Below are positions 1 to 10,794 of a DNA stretch of 64,000 nucleotides, piece by piece. The notes under the pieces are model-generated. The model was given only the letters and a program-made list of their open reading frames with translations, was not told where the DNA came from and made no database searches. How positions within the stretch are numbered: the first letter of the stretch is position 1; every line of letters starts with the position of its first letter. This stretch comes from Asparagopsis taxiformis (taxonomy: Eukaryota > Rhodophyta > Florideophyceae > Bonnemaisoniales > Bonnemaisoniaceae): NCBI GenBank assembly GCA_030407315.1, contig JALQPE010000320.1, forward strand, positions 124,001-188,000, given 5' to 3'. Position numbers and translations under genes: made by a program.

Positions 1-3000
1 TCAAAGGCTTGGTTATCAACTTTTTTGACCACTTCTGGCCTACTCTGTTGCAGGTTGAAGGCTTTCTTCAGGAATTTATTACCCCAATCGTCAAATGCGT
101 GAAAGGAAGGGATAATAAAGTTTTCTTCACGATGCCGGAGTATAAACGATGGGTTGGAGAAGACGGTGGTCGGCCAGGCTGGAAAGCGAAATACTACAAA
201 GGTCTCGGGACATCGACAGCTGCGGAGGCAAAGTCGTACTTCTCCAACTTACCAAGACATCTCCATGAATTCCAATACATAGATCAAGAAGACACTAAGA
301 TGATTGAGATGGCTTTCAGCAAGAACCGTGTCAGCGACCGGAAGGAATGGCTCGCTTCCTACACTCCTGGCACGTTTTTCGATCATGGTGTGGATGAACT
401 CAATTACAGCAACTTTGTGAACAAAGAACTCATCCTTTTCTCCATTGCGGATAACGTCCGGTCAATTCCTAGCGTTATCGACGGATTTAAACCTTCGCAG
501 CGCAAGGTGCTCTATGCATGCTTCAAAAGAAAACTCACCAAGAGCGAAATCAAGGTTGTCCAGCTCGCAGGTTATGTGGCCGAACATGGTGCGTACCATC
601 ATGGTGAAGTGTCACTTCAGTCCACCATTGTCGGGCTAGCCCAAAATTTTGTTGGGTCCAACAACATTAATATTCTAGTTCCAGCCGGCCAATTCGGAAC
701 TCGTCTCCAGGGAGGAAAAGATGCTGCATCGTCTCGTTACATTTTCACAAAACTTGCGCCTATTGCGAGAGCGCTGTTTCCAGAACTGGACGACCCATTG
801 CTAAAGTATTTGGAAGAAGATGGCCAAAGCATTGAACCAGAATGGTACTGCCCGGTTATACCAACTGTGTTGGTGAACGGGTCAGATGGAATCGGTACTG
901 GGTGGTCTTCTTCTATACCCTGCCATAACCCTCGTGACCTTATCAACAACATACGGAGACTTCTCAATGGACAACAAGCTGAACCTATGCTCCCGTGGTA
1001 TCGTGGATTCAAAGGCTCAATCGTCCCAGTGGAAAATGCCAAGTCTTTTGATGTGTATGGAACTTTGAAAAGAGGTGTTGAACCTCATTCATTCCGGATC
1101 GAAGAACTCCCTATTCGATCCTGGACCACACCATTTAAAGAGTTTTTGGAAACAAACCTGATTGCTAGTGCTGATGGCGGGCAAGCTCTGATCAAGGACT
1201 ACCAAGACAACAGCACAGAGAACGTGGTAAAATTCACGTTCACTGCGAGCCCTGAATACTCCTCTGAGATGAGTGGACCGAATGGCTATAAGAAATTGAA
1301 ACTTACAGGTTCCATTACAACCAGCAACATGGTCTTGTTCGATCCAGAAGGCCGCATTCAAAAGTATGAGACACCAGAAGACATTCTGCGAGAGTTCTTC
1401 ACTGTCCGGCTATCTCTTTATACGAAAAGACGTGAATACCTGCTCCGAGAACTAGAAATGGATTTACTCTGCCTCGACAACAAGCAGAGGTTCATCAAAA
1501 TGGTTATCGATGGAAAGTTGAAGGTAGCCAAGAGAAAAAAGGCTGAGATATTGACAGACCTGAAGCGCCTTGACTTTACACCAATTCCCAAACGGAAGCA
1601 GGATCGAGCTGCATCTGTTACATCAGAAGATGAGGAGGAAGAGACAGGAAACGCTTCCCGTCTTGAAAATGGCTACGACTACTTGCTCGCAATGCCGCTT
1701 TGGAGCTTAACGGAAGAGAGGGTCAACCAGCTTATTCAACAGAGAAATGGTAAAGCTGAAGAAAAAGAAGCAATGGAAAACACCTCACCAAAGGAGTTGT
1801 GGGAAAGAGATCTTGTGCGTCTTGAGGAAGCGCTCACAAGAGATGAAATAGCGGCGGAGAAAATGGAATTGGAACTTGCCGAAGCAGCAATGGAAGCGCG
1901 TGCGCGCCAGCGTGGGAAAGGAAAAGGCCGAAAGGGCAAAGCAGCGATTTCATATGCCCAACGTAACGAAGACTCTGCAGATGAAGATTACGAAGTTGTA
2001 CCAGTGCCTTCAATACGTACTCTCGCCGTCAAGAAAACTAGGACGGTTAAAGCAGCGAAACCTGTCACCAAAACAGAACCAAAGAAGGTGAAGAAGGCCA
2101 AGAAGGTCGAACCGGAGATGATACTGGACGATGATGATATGTCGGAGTCAGAGGCCGACTTTGACTCGGAAGAATTGTTTTCTGCTGATGATGCAATAGG
2201 TGCTGATGGTCTTCTCGACCAGATGGCTGGAGTCTCACTTGGTCGAAGCAGTATCGAGTCTCAAGCAGATAAAAAGAAAAACAAAGCTGATGCGAGAAAG
2301 AAGCGGTCAGTGAAGGCAAAACCAGAAGCTGTTGAAATTGCAAGTTCGTCCGAAGAAGAAGCTCCTGTGAAGCCTGTGAGAACTAGAGCAACCAGAGCCC
2401 GAGCGGCGCCGAAGAAGAAGACCACTAAGAAGGCTGAACCTGAAGTTGAAGATGTCGACATTAGTGGGGGAAGTGACAATGAGGTGAAACCGGTTCAGAC
2501 AAAGTCCTTGACACAAACAGAGATAGCTTTGGATTCAAGCGACGATAGTGATGCAGAAGCATCAATGACTTTGAGTCAACGCCTAGCGAAGCGCTTGACG
2601 GTAGCTGAAGCCACGAAGGCCGCGGAATCAAAGAGTACCAAGCGTGTTCCTGCTTCGAAAGTGACGGCTGCAAACGCAAAAACGAAGCAGACCACCACCG
2701 TCACAGCTAAGAGGCCACGTGGAGCGAAACCGAAAAAGCCTGTAGATACTGTCGATATAATCTCCCCGTCGCCGTCCCCGCAACCAAAGAAAACTCGTGT
2801 GATCAGTCCCAAGGCTAAGCAGAAGGGTCGAGGTGCTGCCAAAGTGGCATTGAAGGAAAATGAAAAGAAGGAAACAGTTCCCAGTACTCGCCCACGTCGG
2901 GCAAGGGCTGTTCTGAAGCCAATTATCTTAAGTGATTCAGATGAGGATTCTGTTCATGAAAGCTCTGACAACTTTGAAGATGATGATGATAGTGACTTCG

Positions 3001-3005
3001 AGTAA
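1..3005 (+). CDS. TOP2: DNA topoisomerase II, C-terminal two thirds (5' end outside window)
   Basis: Type IIA topoisomerase, which passes one duplex through another in the nucleus. The frame is open from the window edge (complete codons from base 3), so the ATPase domain and most of TOPRIM lie upstream; no start codon belongs here. Visible in order: the end of TOPRIM (KYYKGLGTST), then the breakage-reunion domain with the active-site Arg-Tyr in GGKDAASSRYIFT (Tyr codon 738-740) and the NGSDGIGTGWSS segment. From about base 2000 a long Lys/Glu/Ser-rich, low-complexity C-terminal domain follows, typical of eukaryotic enzymes and usually a site of phosphorylation and chromatin targeting. It converges on the FAN1 gene with 150 bp between stops. 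Family assignment is certain. Confidence 0.96.
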   Translation, partial: KGLVINFFDHFWPTLLQVEGFLQEFITPIVKCVKGRDNKVFFTMPEYKRWVGEDGGRPGWKAKYYKGLGTSTAAEAKSYFSNLPRHLHEFQYIDQEDTKMIEMAFSKNRVSDRKEWLASYTPGTFFDHGVDELNYSNFVNKELILFSIADNVRSIPSVIDGFKPSQRKVLYACFKRKLTKSEIKVVQLAGYVAEHGAYHHGEVSLQSTIVGLAQNFVGSNNINILVPAGQFGTRLQGGKDAASSRYIFTKLAPIARALFPELDDPLLKYLEEDGQSIEPEWYCPVIPTVLVNGSDGIGTGWSSSIPCHNPRDLINNIRRLLNGQQAEPMLPWYRGFKGSIVPVENAKSFDVYGTLKRGVEPHSFRIEELPIRSWTTPFKEFLETNLIASADGGQALIKDYQDNSTENVVKFTFTASPEYSSEMSGPNGYKKLKLTGSITTSNMVLFDPEGRIQKYETPEDILREFFTVRLSLYTKRREYLLRELEMDLLCLDNKQRFIKMVIDGKLKVAKRKKAEILTDLKRLDFTPIPKRKQDRAASVTSEDEEEETGNASRLENGYDYLLAMPLWSLTEERVNQLIQQRNGKAEEKEAMENTSPKELWERDLVRLEEALTRDEIAAEKMELELAEAAMEARARQRGKGKGRKGKAAISYAQRNEDSADEDYEVVPVPSIRTLAVKKTRTVKAAKPVTKTEPKKVKKAKKVEPEMILDDDDMSESEADFDSEELFSADDAIGADGLLDQMAGVSLGRSSIESQADKKKNKADARKKRSVKAKPEAVEIASSSEEEAPVKPVRTRATRARAAPKKKTTKKAEPEVEDVDISGGSDNEVKPVQTKSLTQTEIALDSSDDSDAEASMTLSQRLAKRLTVAEATKAAESKSTKRVPASKVTAANAKTKQTTTVTAKRPRGAKPKKPVDTVDIISPSPSPQPKKTRVISPKAKQKGRGAAKVALKENEKKETVPSTRPRRARAVLKPIILSDSDEDSVHESSDNFEDDDDSDFE

Positions 3006-3155
3006 TAAAGCAATCAAAAAGGCTCGAGGAATAGCAACCGACCCAATTCTCAACCAGAACTGTTATACAGATCCATGGTAGTACATATTTGCTAGAGTTA
3101 TAAAATAGGCAAATGATCGAAGTGTTTAGTTCAACCTCATACAGTTGGGTCAATA

Positions 3156-6100
3156 TCAATCAGGTTTCTTTTCTGCTGCTGCGGCATCGATTGCATTGAT
3201 CGCCACGGAATCCAACTGTGCTTCTTGCAAATCCATTTCATTGTGAACCGTTACTCGTTCTACAACTTTGCACACTTCACAATCAGCGTTGTTTGCTTGT
3301 AATTCTAAAAGCCATGCTTTTTGTTTCTCAGAAAGTACGTCTCTCGCGCTCTTAACCTCAACCAATTTCGTTCGGCAAATGTCACTGTCATTCTCAATAG
3401 GTAGTTTCCAGAGTGTCAGATCTGGTAATCCTGCGCCCCAATATGAGTAATCCTGCGAAAGAAGCCTAAAGCAGTGTGACATAGCCGGTCCTCCAAGACC
3501 ACTGGCAACAGCTGATATGTCATCAGCACTATACATGTTCCATGCGCATCCAATACAATTCTCGTCTACATGCAGTTCGTATAAGGCAGTAGCCTCTGTC
3601 TTCAGGGCAACAGGACTCATACCAGAAATTTCAACAAGACGTGTATCAATAGCTTCTTTGCGAGATGTGTAGAAAGACTCTGTGAACAAATCCAACGGTT
3701 TGTCTTGGTACGGTGTTTGGAAAACGTCAGGAACTGGAGCGAAAAGGGCACAGTCCCACATGAATAGAGCGAATAAAAACCGAATTGATTTGCCCTCATC
3801 GTGCACACCTTGCCATCCCTCCTTTCCAAAGTACCATTCCATCACATATTCTTCAACAGAAACTTGACCCCCTGCACTTCGGAAGCTTGGAAAGACAGCT
3901 TTTCCCATCGTCATCTTCGTTTGCGTTGACAAAGTATCAACAGAATCCCGGCTGGCCTCATCACCAAACCTGTGCCACATGTTTTCGGAAAGCTTTTTGA
4001 CTTTTTCGTCTTCTTCCCGCGAAACAATATGCAACGACTTTCCATAAATCTTGCGGATTTTGATTTTCGTCTCATGCCTAGACAAGATGCTCATGATGGT
4101 CGATGGTCGTGAATTCAACACTTCTTGGAGAGCGGCTTTCTTGCGAATTGATTTCGTTCGCAAAGACTCATTCGCAAGAGCGCGTTCCTCTGCTTCCGGC
4201 ATCTTCAACTTTTTGTGAATCTGGAGGCCCCGGTTGGCAAGACCAACAAGGTCCCCAAAATGTAGTGTTTCCTTCTTGGATTCCAATGCCGTTAAAATGA
4301 CGTCGAGAGGCTCTTCAAGTTTGTTCATGTGCTTGAACAAATTAATGGTAAGGCGATTCAAGCATTTTCCCCTAGTCCTTGGCATTAAGCCAGTTGACAG
4401 CAATAGCTTCAATCTGGTGACTGCAGTCTCATACTCTTCCAGACGCTCTAGGGCATGTACGGAGTGCCAACATGCTCGTACGTACACCCATAGCGCTGTG
4501 TATCTTCGGAAGAAAGGGTGCTTTAGCTGCTCGACAGCCTCTTTATAGTCTGATTCCCTGCGACGGGCAGGCCGCTGTGATGTGAAACATCGCTGACCTT
4601 GTGATTCACTCTGTTGTTCATGACCAGTTGAGACTACAGCACTAGTGGAAACGTCGAAGAATTCCCTCACCGCTACTTCGGCATCGCCACCCAAATCTGC
4701 GGCCATTCGAAAGTTTTTTTGCTCTAGGGCAAAGTCCAGTTCTATCTCGAGTTCCTTCGCCGATTCGAATTCAGTAAATGCGAAGGAAGAAGGAAAAATT
4801 CTGTTCGTTGGTGCACACACATAGTTTGGAAATTTGACCTTCCCAGCTTCAGCCAAGATAATGTTGGGTGATTCTGGACCGTCTTCAAGAAAGAACAAGC
4901 GATGTATGCGGTGTAAAGGTGTGAAAACATGTTCTGGTATTTTGATCGAGTGTCCAACACGCTTCATGACCGCTTTAGATAAGCAGGCAGCAGGTGACAA
5001 CCCCGTTAATGTTGTTTGACGGTGTCTTGGGCGCTTTCTGCCGGGAGTTTCAGAAAGAATGGATACCAATTTAGGAAGAAGCCGAGATTTTGAGAGCTTC
5101 TTCAATACTTTTCCATCTGGTAAAGCACTGCAGGCGGAACGGAGCTCTGTCAGGTCCAAGGTCATGATTAATTGTTTCGTTAGTATTCGCGTAGTATCCT
5201 CAGAAATACCAGTGACATGGGCACTTGAGAGAACGAAGCCTTTATTACAAAGTTCAGCACTCCCTTCCTCAACATTTATATCGCCCTCATACGATTCTTT
5301 CAAAGCAGAGAGCCGGTACCAATTCGGTTGCTTTCTCCGATATACACGGACAAACAGAGCCTGAGCATTAGGACTAAGATCATCCCGGAATTGGGCAGCA
5401 AGCCGGACGTCGGATGATTGCAAAATATCATCATATCTCTCCAAAACTTCATTTATAACGTAGTCAAATGCCCTTGTGTAGTATCTTTTTGGTCCATGAC
5501 CAGATTGTATGTCAGTTGTGTCATCGTGTTGATCAAGGTCATTCTCTGATGGAAGGATGAGCGGTTCAGATTTCGGTAACGTAGATGTCTTTTTCTGATT
5601 TGATTGTGCTCGTTCTTCTGGGCGATTACGTGAGAATGAAAAGTAAGCACTGTCTTGCGACATTATTGTCGGCTCGAAGCTATCACCTACAGGAGGGCGG
5701 TATGTCCTCCTCGGAGATGGTCTCGCCTCGTTTTTTGGGACGCATCGAGGTTCTACCTCGTTTGTCTCAGTCTTAACCTGATCTTCCTCGCTGCTGGATG
5801 TTTCCGGCAGGGACGGAATATCACACTCCTGAAGAATCTGCTCTGTGATCGGAGGGTGTGCTGCATCATGAGCACGATCCTTCTGCTCGTTAGCATTGGT
5901 TTTGGCTACTACATCTGCAATCGCTTCAGAAAGACACCGGCTGGTCCTACCCAGGGACTGTCCACGCCATGGAATGGTGCGAGGATTCCCAGCTGGGGTT
6001 GGTGTGCTGGAAAGCGAAGCGTACTTGTCGGGTTGAAGAAAAGGATATTGTTCTCCGCCATCATCACCCAACGCAAGTAAATCTGCTACTGGTAGGTGAG

Positions 6101-6281
6101 ATGGCGGTCGCGGAGGTTTGCTCGGGGAGATTTGAGAGAGGGGTAGATGTTCAAGATTGATTTGGTCATGCTGTGATTTTGGTGTTTGGCGTAGACGTTT
6201 CGACGGACGAGGGGATGCGGCATCATCAGGGAAGATGGCACATTGGCTGAAGAAAGGGTCTGGGTCAGGTGGAGCTGACAT
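3156..6281 (-). CDS. FAN1: FAN1-type structure-specific nuclease (VRR-NUC)
   Basis: 1041 aa; predicted 5' flap endonuclease/exonuclease of interstrand-crosslink repair. The C-terminus carries the VRR-NUC PD-(D/E)XK fold: YWGAGLPDLTLW, then VEVKSARDVLSEKQKAWL, supplying Asp and Glu-x-Lys metal ligands. Just before it is the FAN1-typical block EEYVMEWYFGKEGWQGVHDEG. The middle (about residues 560-770) is helical and TPR-like. The first 300 residues are Ser/Pro/Glu-rich and look disordered. I see no Cys/His pattern for the UBZ ubiquitin-binding finger of the human enzyme, so recruitment by ubiquitinated FANCD2 is doubtful. One uninterrupted exon from the ATG at 6281. Confidence 0.93.
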   Translation of the reverse strand: MSAPPDPDPFFSQCAIFPDDAASPRPSKRLRQTPKSQHDQINLEHLPLSQISPSKPPRPPSHLPVADLLALGDDGGEQYPFLQPDKYASLSSTPTPAGNPRTIPWRGQSLGRTSRCLSEAIADVVAKTNANEQKDRAHDAAHPPITEQILQECDIPSLPETSSSEEDQVKTETNEVEPRCVPKNEARPSPRRTYRPPVGDSFEPTIMSQDSAYFSFSRNRPEERAQSNQKKTSTLPKSEPLILPSENDLDQHDDTTDIQSGHGPKRYYTRAFDYVINEVLERYDDILQSSDVRLAAQFRDDLSPNAQALFVRVYRRKQPNWYRLSALKESYEGDINVEEGSAELCNKGFVLSSAHVTGISEDTTRILTKQLIMTLDLTELRSACSALPDGKVLKKLSKSRLLPKLVSILSETPGRKRPRHRQTTLTGLSPAACLSKAVMKRVGHSIKIPEHVFTPLHRIHRLFFLEDGPESPNIILAEAGKVKFPNYVCAPTNRIFPSSFAFTEFESAKELEIELDFALEQKNFRMAADLGGDAEVAVREFFDVSTSAVVSTGHEQQSESQGQRCFTSQRPARRRESDYKEAVEQLKHPFFRRYTALWVYVRACWHSVHALERLEEYETAVTRLKLLLSTGLMPRTRGKCLNRLTINLFKHMNKLEEPLDVILTALESKKETLHFGDLVGLANRGLQIHKKLKMPEAEERALANESLRTKSIRKKAALQEVLNSRPSTIMSILSRHETKIKIRKIYGKSLHIVSREEDEKVKKLSENMWHRFGDEASRDSVDTLSTQTKMTMGKAVFPSFRSAGGQVSVEEYVMEWYFGKEGWQGVHDEGKSIRFLFALFMWDCALFAPVPDVFQTPYQDKPLDLFTESFYTSRKEAIDTRLVEISGMSPVALKTEATALYELHVDENCIGCAWNMYSADDISAVASGLGGPAMSHCFRLLSQDYSYWGAGLPDLTLWKLPIENDSDICRTKLVEVKSARDVLSEKQKAWLLELQANNADCEVCKVVERVTVHNEMDLQEAQLDSVAINAIDAAAAEKKPD

Positions 6282-6694
6282 GCAGTCCTTTTGGTTGAAA
6301 AACGCGTTTCTACTAGAGCATAGTCAGCGAAGAGGTCAACCGGGATATTGGAAACTTTGGGGAGTGCAGAACGTTGATAAACGGGCTGCAGTTCTCAGAG
6401 ATGCTAACGAAAGAGGCGTATTCGCGCACGTTGAGAACGTAGCACTCCTCAGGTATTTCATCGCTGGCATAGTTGCGTAATCCGATACAGCACATCATCG
6501 TATGGACGGCCAGTTTCTGAATCCGAAAATATTTTTATGAATTGATCTTGTGTGTGCCATCTCTCGAGCTCAACCAAATTCTAGTCCTCCCTCCTGACCT
6601 TCCCTCATTCAGATGAATGATTCGTGACTAATTTATTCTTTCACCTCTCTTATCAACTAGCCCTGCTTCCAATCTCCAATCTTCCTACCCCACA
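6282..6694. promoter_or_regulatory. shared divergent promoter, FAN1 / adenylate kinase
   Basis: 413 bp between two divergent start codons. Pyrimidine-rich towards the adenylate kinase start. I recognise no gene, RNA or defined element in it. Confidence 0.4.
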
Positions 6695-8313
6695 ATGACC
6701 AACATGGCTTTCATTACCCCACTCCCTGCGACCCATGGCGCTTCACATGCGCGTGCTACCTCCACGAAACCCATCCGTCTAACATCATTCCTGCCTCGAC
6801 AGCAATCAGCTCTTCTTTCTTCCTGGCCTAATGCGTTGAAGCGTCCTTCATCTCCGCCGCAAATATTCACATTTACCAGAAATGCTTCAATGAGCGTGGC
6901 CACAGCATCGAAGCCAAACATTCTTATCTCTGGTGCCCCTGCGTCTGGGAAAGGTACCCAATGTGAGCTCATTGTAGAAAAGTATGGTGTCGTGCACATT
7001 TCAACGGGTGATATGCTTCGTGTGGCCGTTAAGGCCGGAACTCAACTTGGCGTAGAGGCAAAGTCATACATGGATACAGGAAAACTCGTCCCAGATGATC
7101 TTGTCATCTCTATGCTCAAGGAGCGTATTACACAACCAGACTGTGTAGAGAATGGGTGGCTTTTGGATGGATTTCCGCGTACCGCTGTGCAGGCCCAGGC
7201 TTTGGATGACGCTGGAATTTTACCGTCATCCGTGCTTGTGCTTGATGTGAACGATGATGTCCTCATTGAACGCGTAGTTGGCCGCAGATCCGATCCGGTT
7301 ACTGGAAAAATTTATCACACCGTTTTCAGTCCCGCAACTGACCCTGAAGTTATTGCACGATTGACACAACGTTCTGATGATACTGAGGAAAAGGCTCGAG
7401 TTCGTCTCGCGACATATTACACTCACGCCCAATCCATTCAGGACCACTACGGTTATGTGTTGAGAAAGGTTGACGGGAATCGTCCAAAGTCTGAAGTTTT
7501 CGAAGAGTTGGTTTCCATTATCGACACAACGATAAGTTCTAAAGATGACACTGACACAAATGGTACCGTAGGTGGCGGTGGTTTATCGTCTACAGCAGAC
7601 CCTGACCAGATAGACCTGTCGGGAAGCACGAAAGGCATGGCGGTTTCAGAGTTCGTTCGGCGAGCAGAGGAAGCCTATGAGAAAGGTTTGCTAACAGAAG
7701 AGAATGTGAATTGGAGTGGACAAGCAGCTGCTGATAGTGCCACAAGCGATGGAACATCATCTTATGGAGATCTCCTCAGAAGACTTGATCTTGTTTTCGG
7801 TGATGTTTTTGCCTTACTGTCCTTTGCCTACATCGGCCGAGTATCACATGGGAACACTAAATTGGACTATGGTGTTATCAGCACTGCGACACCATTTATA
7901 GCAGCATGGTTGGCCGCTTCACCCCTTTTGGGCGCATACACACGAGCTGCCACAGCAAACGTGGGTGCCAGTGTCAAAACGTTTTCCAAGGCGTGGGCGG
8001 TTTCTATACCAATGGGTTTGGGTCTACGTGGTATGTTGAACAAATTTGCTCCTTGATTGAGAAATATCCTTTCTGAGAAGTGAACTAACTTTCATTAATT
8101 TGGCGTTACTCTTTGCTCCTTGTTTCAGGTGTGTTAACGGACCATGTCCCACCAGCAGCTTTTGCAGTTATTACATTGATATCAACATACATCCTAGTCG
8201 GATCGTGGCGTGTTCTTTATGTGACGGTTCGTGGTAACGAAACAGATGAAGGTAGGAGAGGGGGGATATTGGATGGTTTCAAAATGGTGACCACATTGTT
8301 GCGCAGATGGTGA
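6695..8313 (+). CDS. plastid adenylate kinase fused to a DUF3054-like membrane domain
   Basis: 506 aa in two exons. Residues 1 to about 70 are Ser/Thr/Arg-rich with Phe near the start (MAFITPLP; ATG at 6695 or 6704), a red-algal plastid transit peptide. The adenylate kinase domain (2 ADP = ATP + AMP) follows: P-loop GAPASGKGTQ at 80-89, AMP-site STGDM, NGWLLDGFPRT, and a LID with GRRSDPVTGKIYH. After a Gly/Ser-rich linker, residues about 363-490 form several hydrophobic segments beginning LVFGDVFALLSFAYIGRVSH, which I match to the DUF3054 family of bacterial and plastid membrane proteins. The intron is 8031-8128 (98 nt, G|GTATGT to TTTCAG|G, phase 1); without splicing the frame stops at 8056. 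Plants have plastid adenylate kinases with a different C-terminal domain (DUF1995). Confidence 0.9.
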
Positions 8314-8467
8314 AGGTTTTGTGTCTGGTTTCGGTAAGCCAGTTTTTATCTCAGATCTTGATCCGTCTGGGTTTGCCCCGAAGAACATGTTACCTTACTC
8401 GGAATGTAATGAAGTCTAAAGGTGAATTTCATGTTGAACCCGTTCGCAACGAATTCAATTACAACGA

Positions 8468-10420
8468 TCACTTTCTACATTTTTCACTAGCTGATTTCAC
8501 TATAGTTCTTGTCGTTTCATCTATATCAACTTCGACTTTTTGGCGCTGGGCACATACTCGAGAATAATAGTTCCTGATTGGAGGAGACGCTGACAGAACG
8601 TCGAAGCTTGACTTTCCAGTTGTCGCGTATTCTGTAACTGCATCGTCCCACGCCTTCACTAGTGGCTCGTACCAATCCGGGTCTGAGAATGATATTTTTC
8701 CTTTCTTTCGTAGGCTTTTGATCTCCTCTTCAATGCAACCCTTAAAAAATTCGACCTGGGGCTTTCCTTGAATGCGGGTATAAGGTATTCCCAAGGCACG
8801 CGCCAAGCTTTCATGAGTATTGGGTACGATGCCAAATGGCATCAGCTCAAACACCGAACTTGATAAGCGCAGATATCCCATACTGCTCAACTCATCGCCA
8901 GTGCCCGCTACGTAAATGTCAAGATCTTGTATCTGTTTCACATGAGTTTCAAGAGATACAAGGTCGGAGAATTCGACTTCTTTCACTGTTATAGAAGAGT
9001 CTGGGACAGCCAGCTTAGCCAGCATTTCAATCCTGTCTCGCAGATCAGAAACATAACTTATACCCCTATCCTGGTCTTGAACTGAAGCTATGCCAATCGA
9101 TAAAGTGCATCCGTGTCCAGACTTGGGTTTTGCTGCTTTGATGATACCATTTTTCTGCGAGTAAAAGTTTGATTCCCGTAACGCATTATTAGGTAGATGT
9201 CTGAACATCCCATCTGTTGTCAAAATTGATCTGAACAGCGTGCCTAGGATGTGCTGCGACTTTCCTCTGTGTTTCTTGACAAGAAGGGACGACGTATTCA
9301 AATGAATTACACCATGCCCGTAGCCGTAAGCAACCCCAAACATATCGACGAGTTTTCTAGACCACGCATCGGCAGGACCTCGTTCAATGTGATTCGGAAC
9401 AAATAGGGCTGGTTTCATTAGCGTCTTCGCAGGTCGAGGCAGAGTACAATTTGCTCCCGCGGGTGTCGTGTAGCAATGGTGCTCTTCTACTTCTACGTCA
9501 TGATGGGCATCACCGCCGAAAACATCAAACAAGTAACTGGCTTTCAATATGTGCTCCGTGAGGTAGATTGAAGCTGCGTGGGTGGGTTCCTGGAACTTGT
9601 CCAGATGAATCGTCAGAGCAAAATCAGCATCAATCTTTTCCCGTTTGTCAAGTCCAGGAGGGCCAGTGGTCGGGTAGTATGAATGTTCGCCAAGTCCACA
9701 CCTTTGAAGTAGATTTTTGAATTCCTCCATCCATTCTGGCACAAGAATTGTTCCGTTGGTCAAGATGTATGGACTACTGATTCGGCACATTGGACGTGTT
9801 CCCAATTTATAATCGTCCCTGCTATACCACTCGATTCGATTGGGAAGAAGTTCATCCTCGAAATTGACAGAATGAGTCAGTTGCTTCGTGTGCGAAACAG
9901 CTCCACTGGCGGGACTGTCATGTTCGGCATCAGGTTTATGCAGAGTGTTTGGGTTGGAAAATGTTGCCACTTCCTCTCCTTGATCTGCTGAAGAAGACGA
10001 CATGTTGTCTTTGTCTAATGTGTCAACAGGTCCTGAAATGGGAGGTGCCATTGACAAATGTGTAGGTTCATCATTTGTACTGGGTACATGATTTATCTGC
10101 ACGGGAACAGCATGTGCTGAAAAGTTTGCTTTCTCAGCAGTTGTTCGATGTGTGCCTAGGTCTGAGAATCTGTTTAGGATAGGCCGTCTATTTGTTGATC
10201 TCGTGTGCCATACAATGGAAGTTGCGAGAAAGATGAAAAACGCAGCTGTAAATGACATGATTCGCATGGCCCTGTTGACAATCCTGGTCTTTCTTGGGAT
10301 AATATTGGGCGAAGGCACGGCTCTTTTGCGCAGCCTCTCTTTGACCACAAAACGGCGACCATTTTTGTCAATTGAACGACGTCGATTCTTATGGTCCAAC
10401 TCTGTCATAGTGGAGACCAT
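8468..10420 (-). CDS. type II membrane protein, GT61-like glycosyltransferase
   Basis: 650 aa. The N-terminus is basic, then has one membrane anchor (about residues 51-70), the usual Golgi type II layout, with a Ser/Thr-rich stem to about residue 200. The C-terminal half resembles the GT61/DUF563 family: a VKEVEFSDL segment, then DIYVAGTGDELSSMGYL followed by SSVFELMPFG, matching the family's HGAGLxNxxFxxPG...VELxP region. The Gly-Ala-Gly core is altered and the preceding His is missing, so this is a divergent member. Donor and acceptor cannot be predicted. The ATG at 10420 is the first in frame. It converges on the adenylate kinase gene. Confidence 0.5.
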   Translation of the reverse strand: MVSTMTELDHKNRRRSIDKNGRRFVVKERLRKRAVPSPNIIPRKTRIVNRAMRIMSFTAAFFIFLATSIVWHTRSTNRRPILNRFSDLGTHRTTAEKANFSAHAVPVQINHVPSTNDEPTHLSMAPPISGPVDTLDKDNMSSSSADQGEEVATFSNPNTLHKPDAEHDSPASGAVSHTKQLTHSVNFEDELLPNRIEWYSRDDYKLGTRPMCRISSPYILTNGTILVPEWMEEFKNLLQRCGLGEHSYYPTTGPPGLDKREKIDADFALTIHLDKFQEPTHAASIYLTEHILKASYLFDVFGGDAHHDVEVEEHHCYTTPAGANCTLPRPAKTLMKPALFVPNHIERGPADAWSRKLVDMFGVAYGYGHGVIHLNTSSLLVKKHRGKSQHILGTLFRSILTTDGMFRHLPNNALRESNFYSQKNGIIKAAKPKSGHGCTLSIGIASVQDQDRGISYVSDLRDRIEMLAKLAVPDSSITVKEVEFSDLVSLETHVKQIQDLDIYVAGTGDELSSMGYLRLSSSVFELMPFGIVPNTHESLARALGIPYTRIQGKPQVEFFKGCIEEEIKSLRKKGKISFSDPDWYEPLVKAWDDAVTEYATTGKSSFDVLSASPPIRNYYSRVCAQRQKVEVDIDETTRTIVKSASEKCRK

Positions 10421-10794
10421 ACGAACAATGGCAGGGGGGAATCAGCTGCGCCGGAGGGTGGCAAGGAGTGATGAGCAAAGTAGATGTAACGCTGATGGAG
10501 GGAGTTTTATAACTGGGACGGGAGGAAAATGCTGAGAAGTGTATGAGTTTGATGGGTTAGTGACCAGTGAAAGGTTGAGACGGGAAATAAGGAATGGCAC
10601 TACAGGGATTGTAAGCAATTGATTGGAGTGGAACGTTATAGAGAGAGGGAATTGTCAGTGGAGGCCATGTCAACCACGAGATAATATTACAATGAGTTTA
10701 TGTTGTGAAAATTGTGCGCGAGACGTCAGAGTCACAAAGGCAATGCAAAATAAAGTGATGACGGATAGAACAATGCAAAGCAAAGTCAAGAAAT
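10421..10794. other. intergenic, GT61-like promoter / FKBP 3' end
   Basis: 374 bp between two minus-strand genes. No gene, RNA or repeat recognised. Confidence 0.35.
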
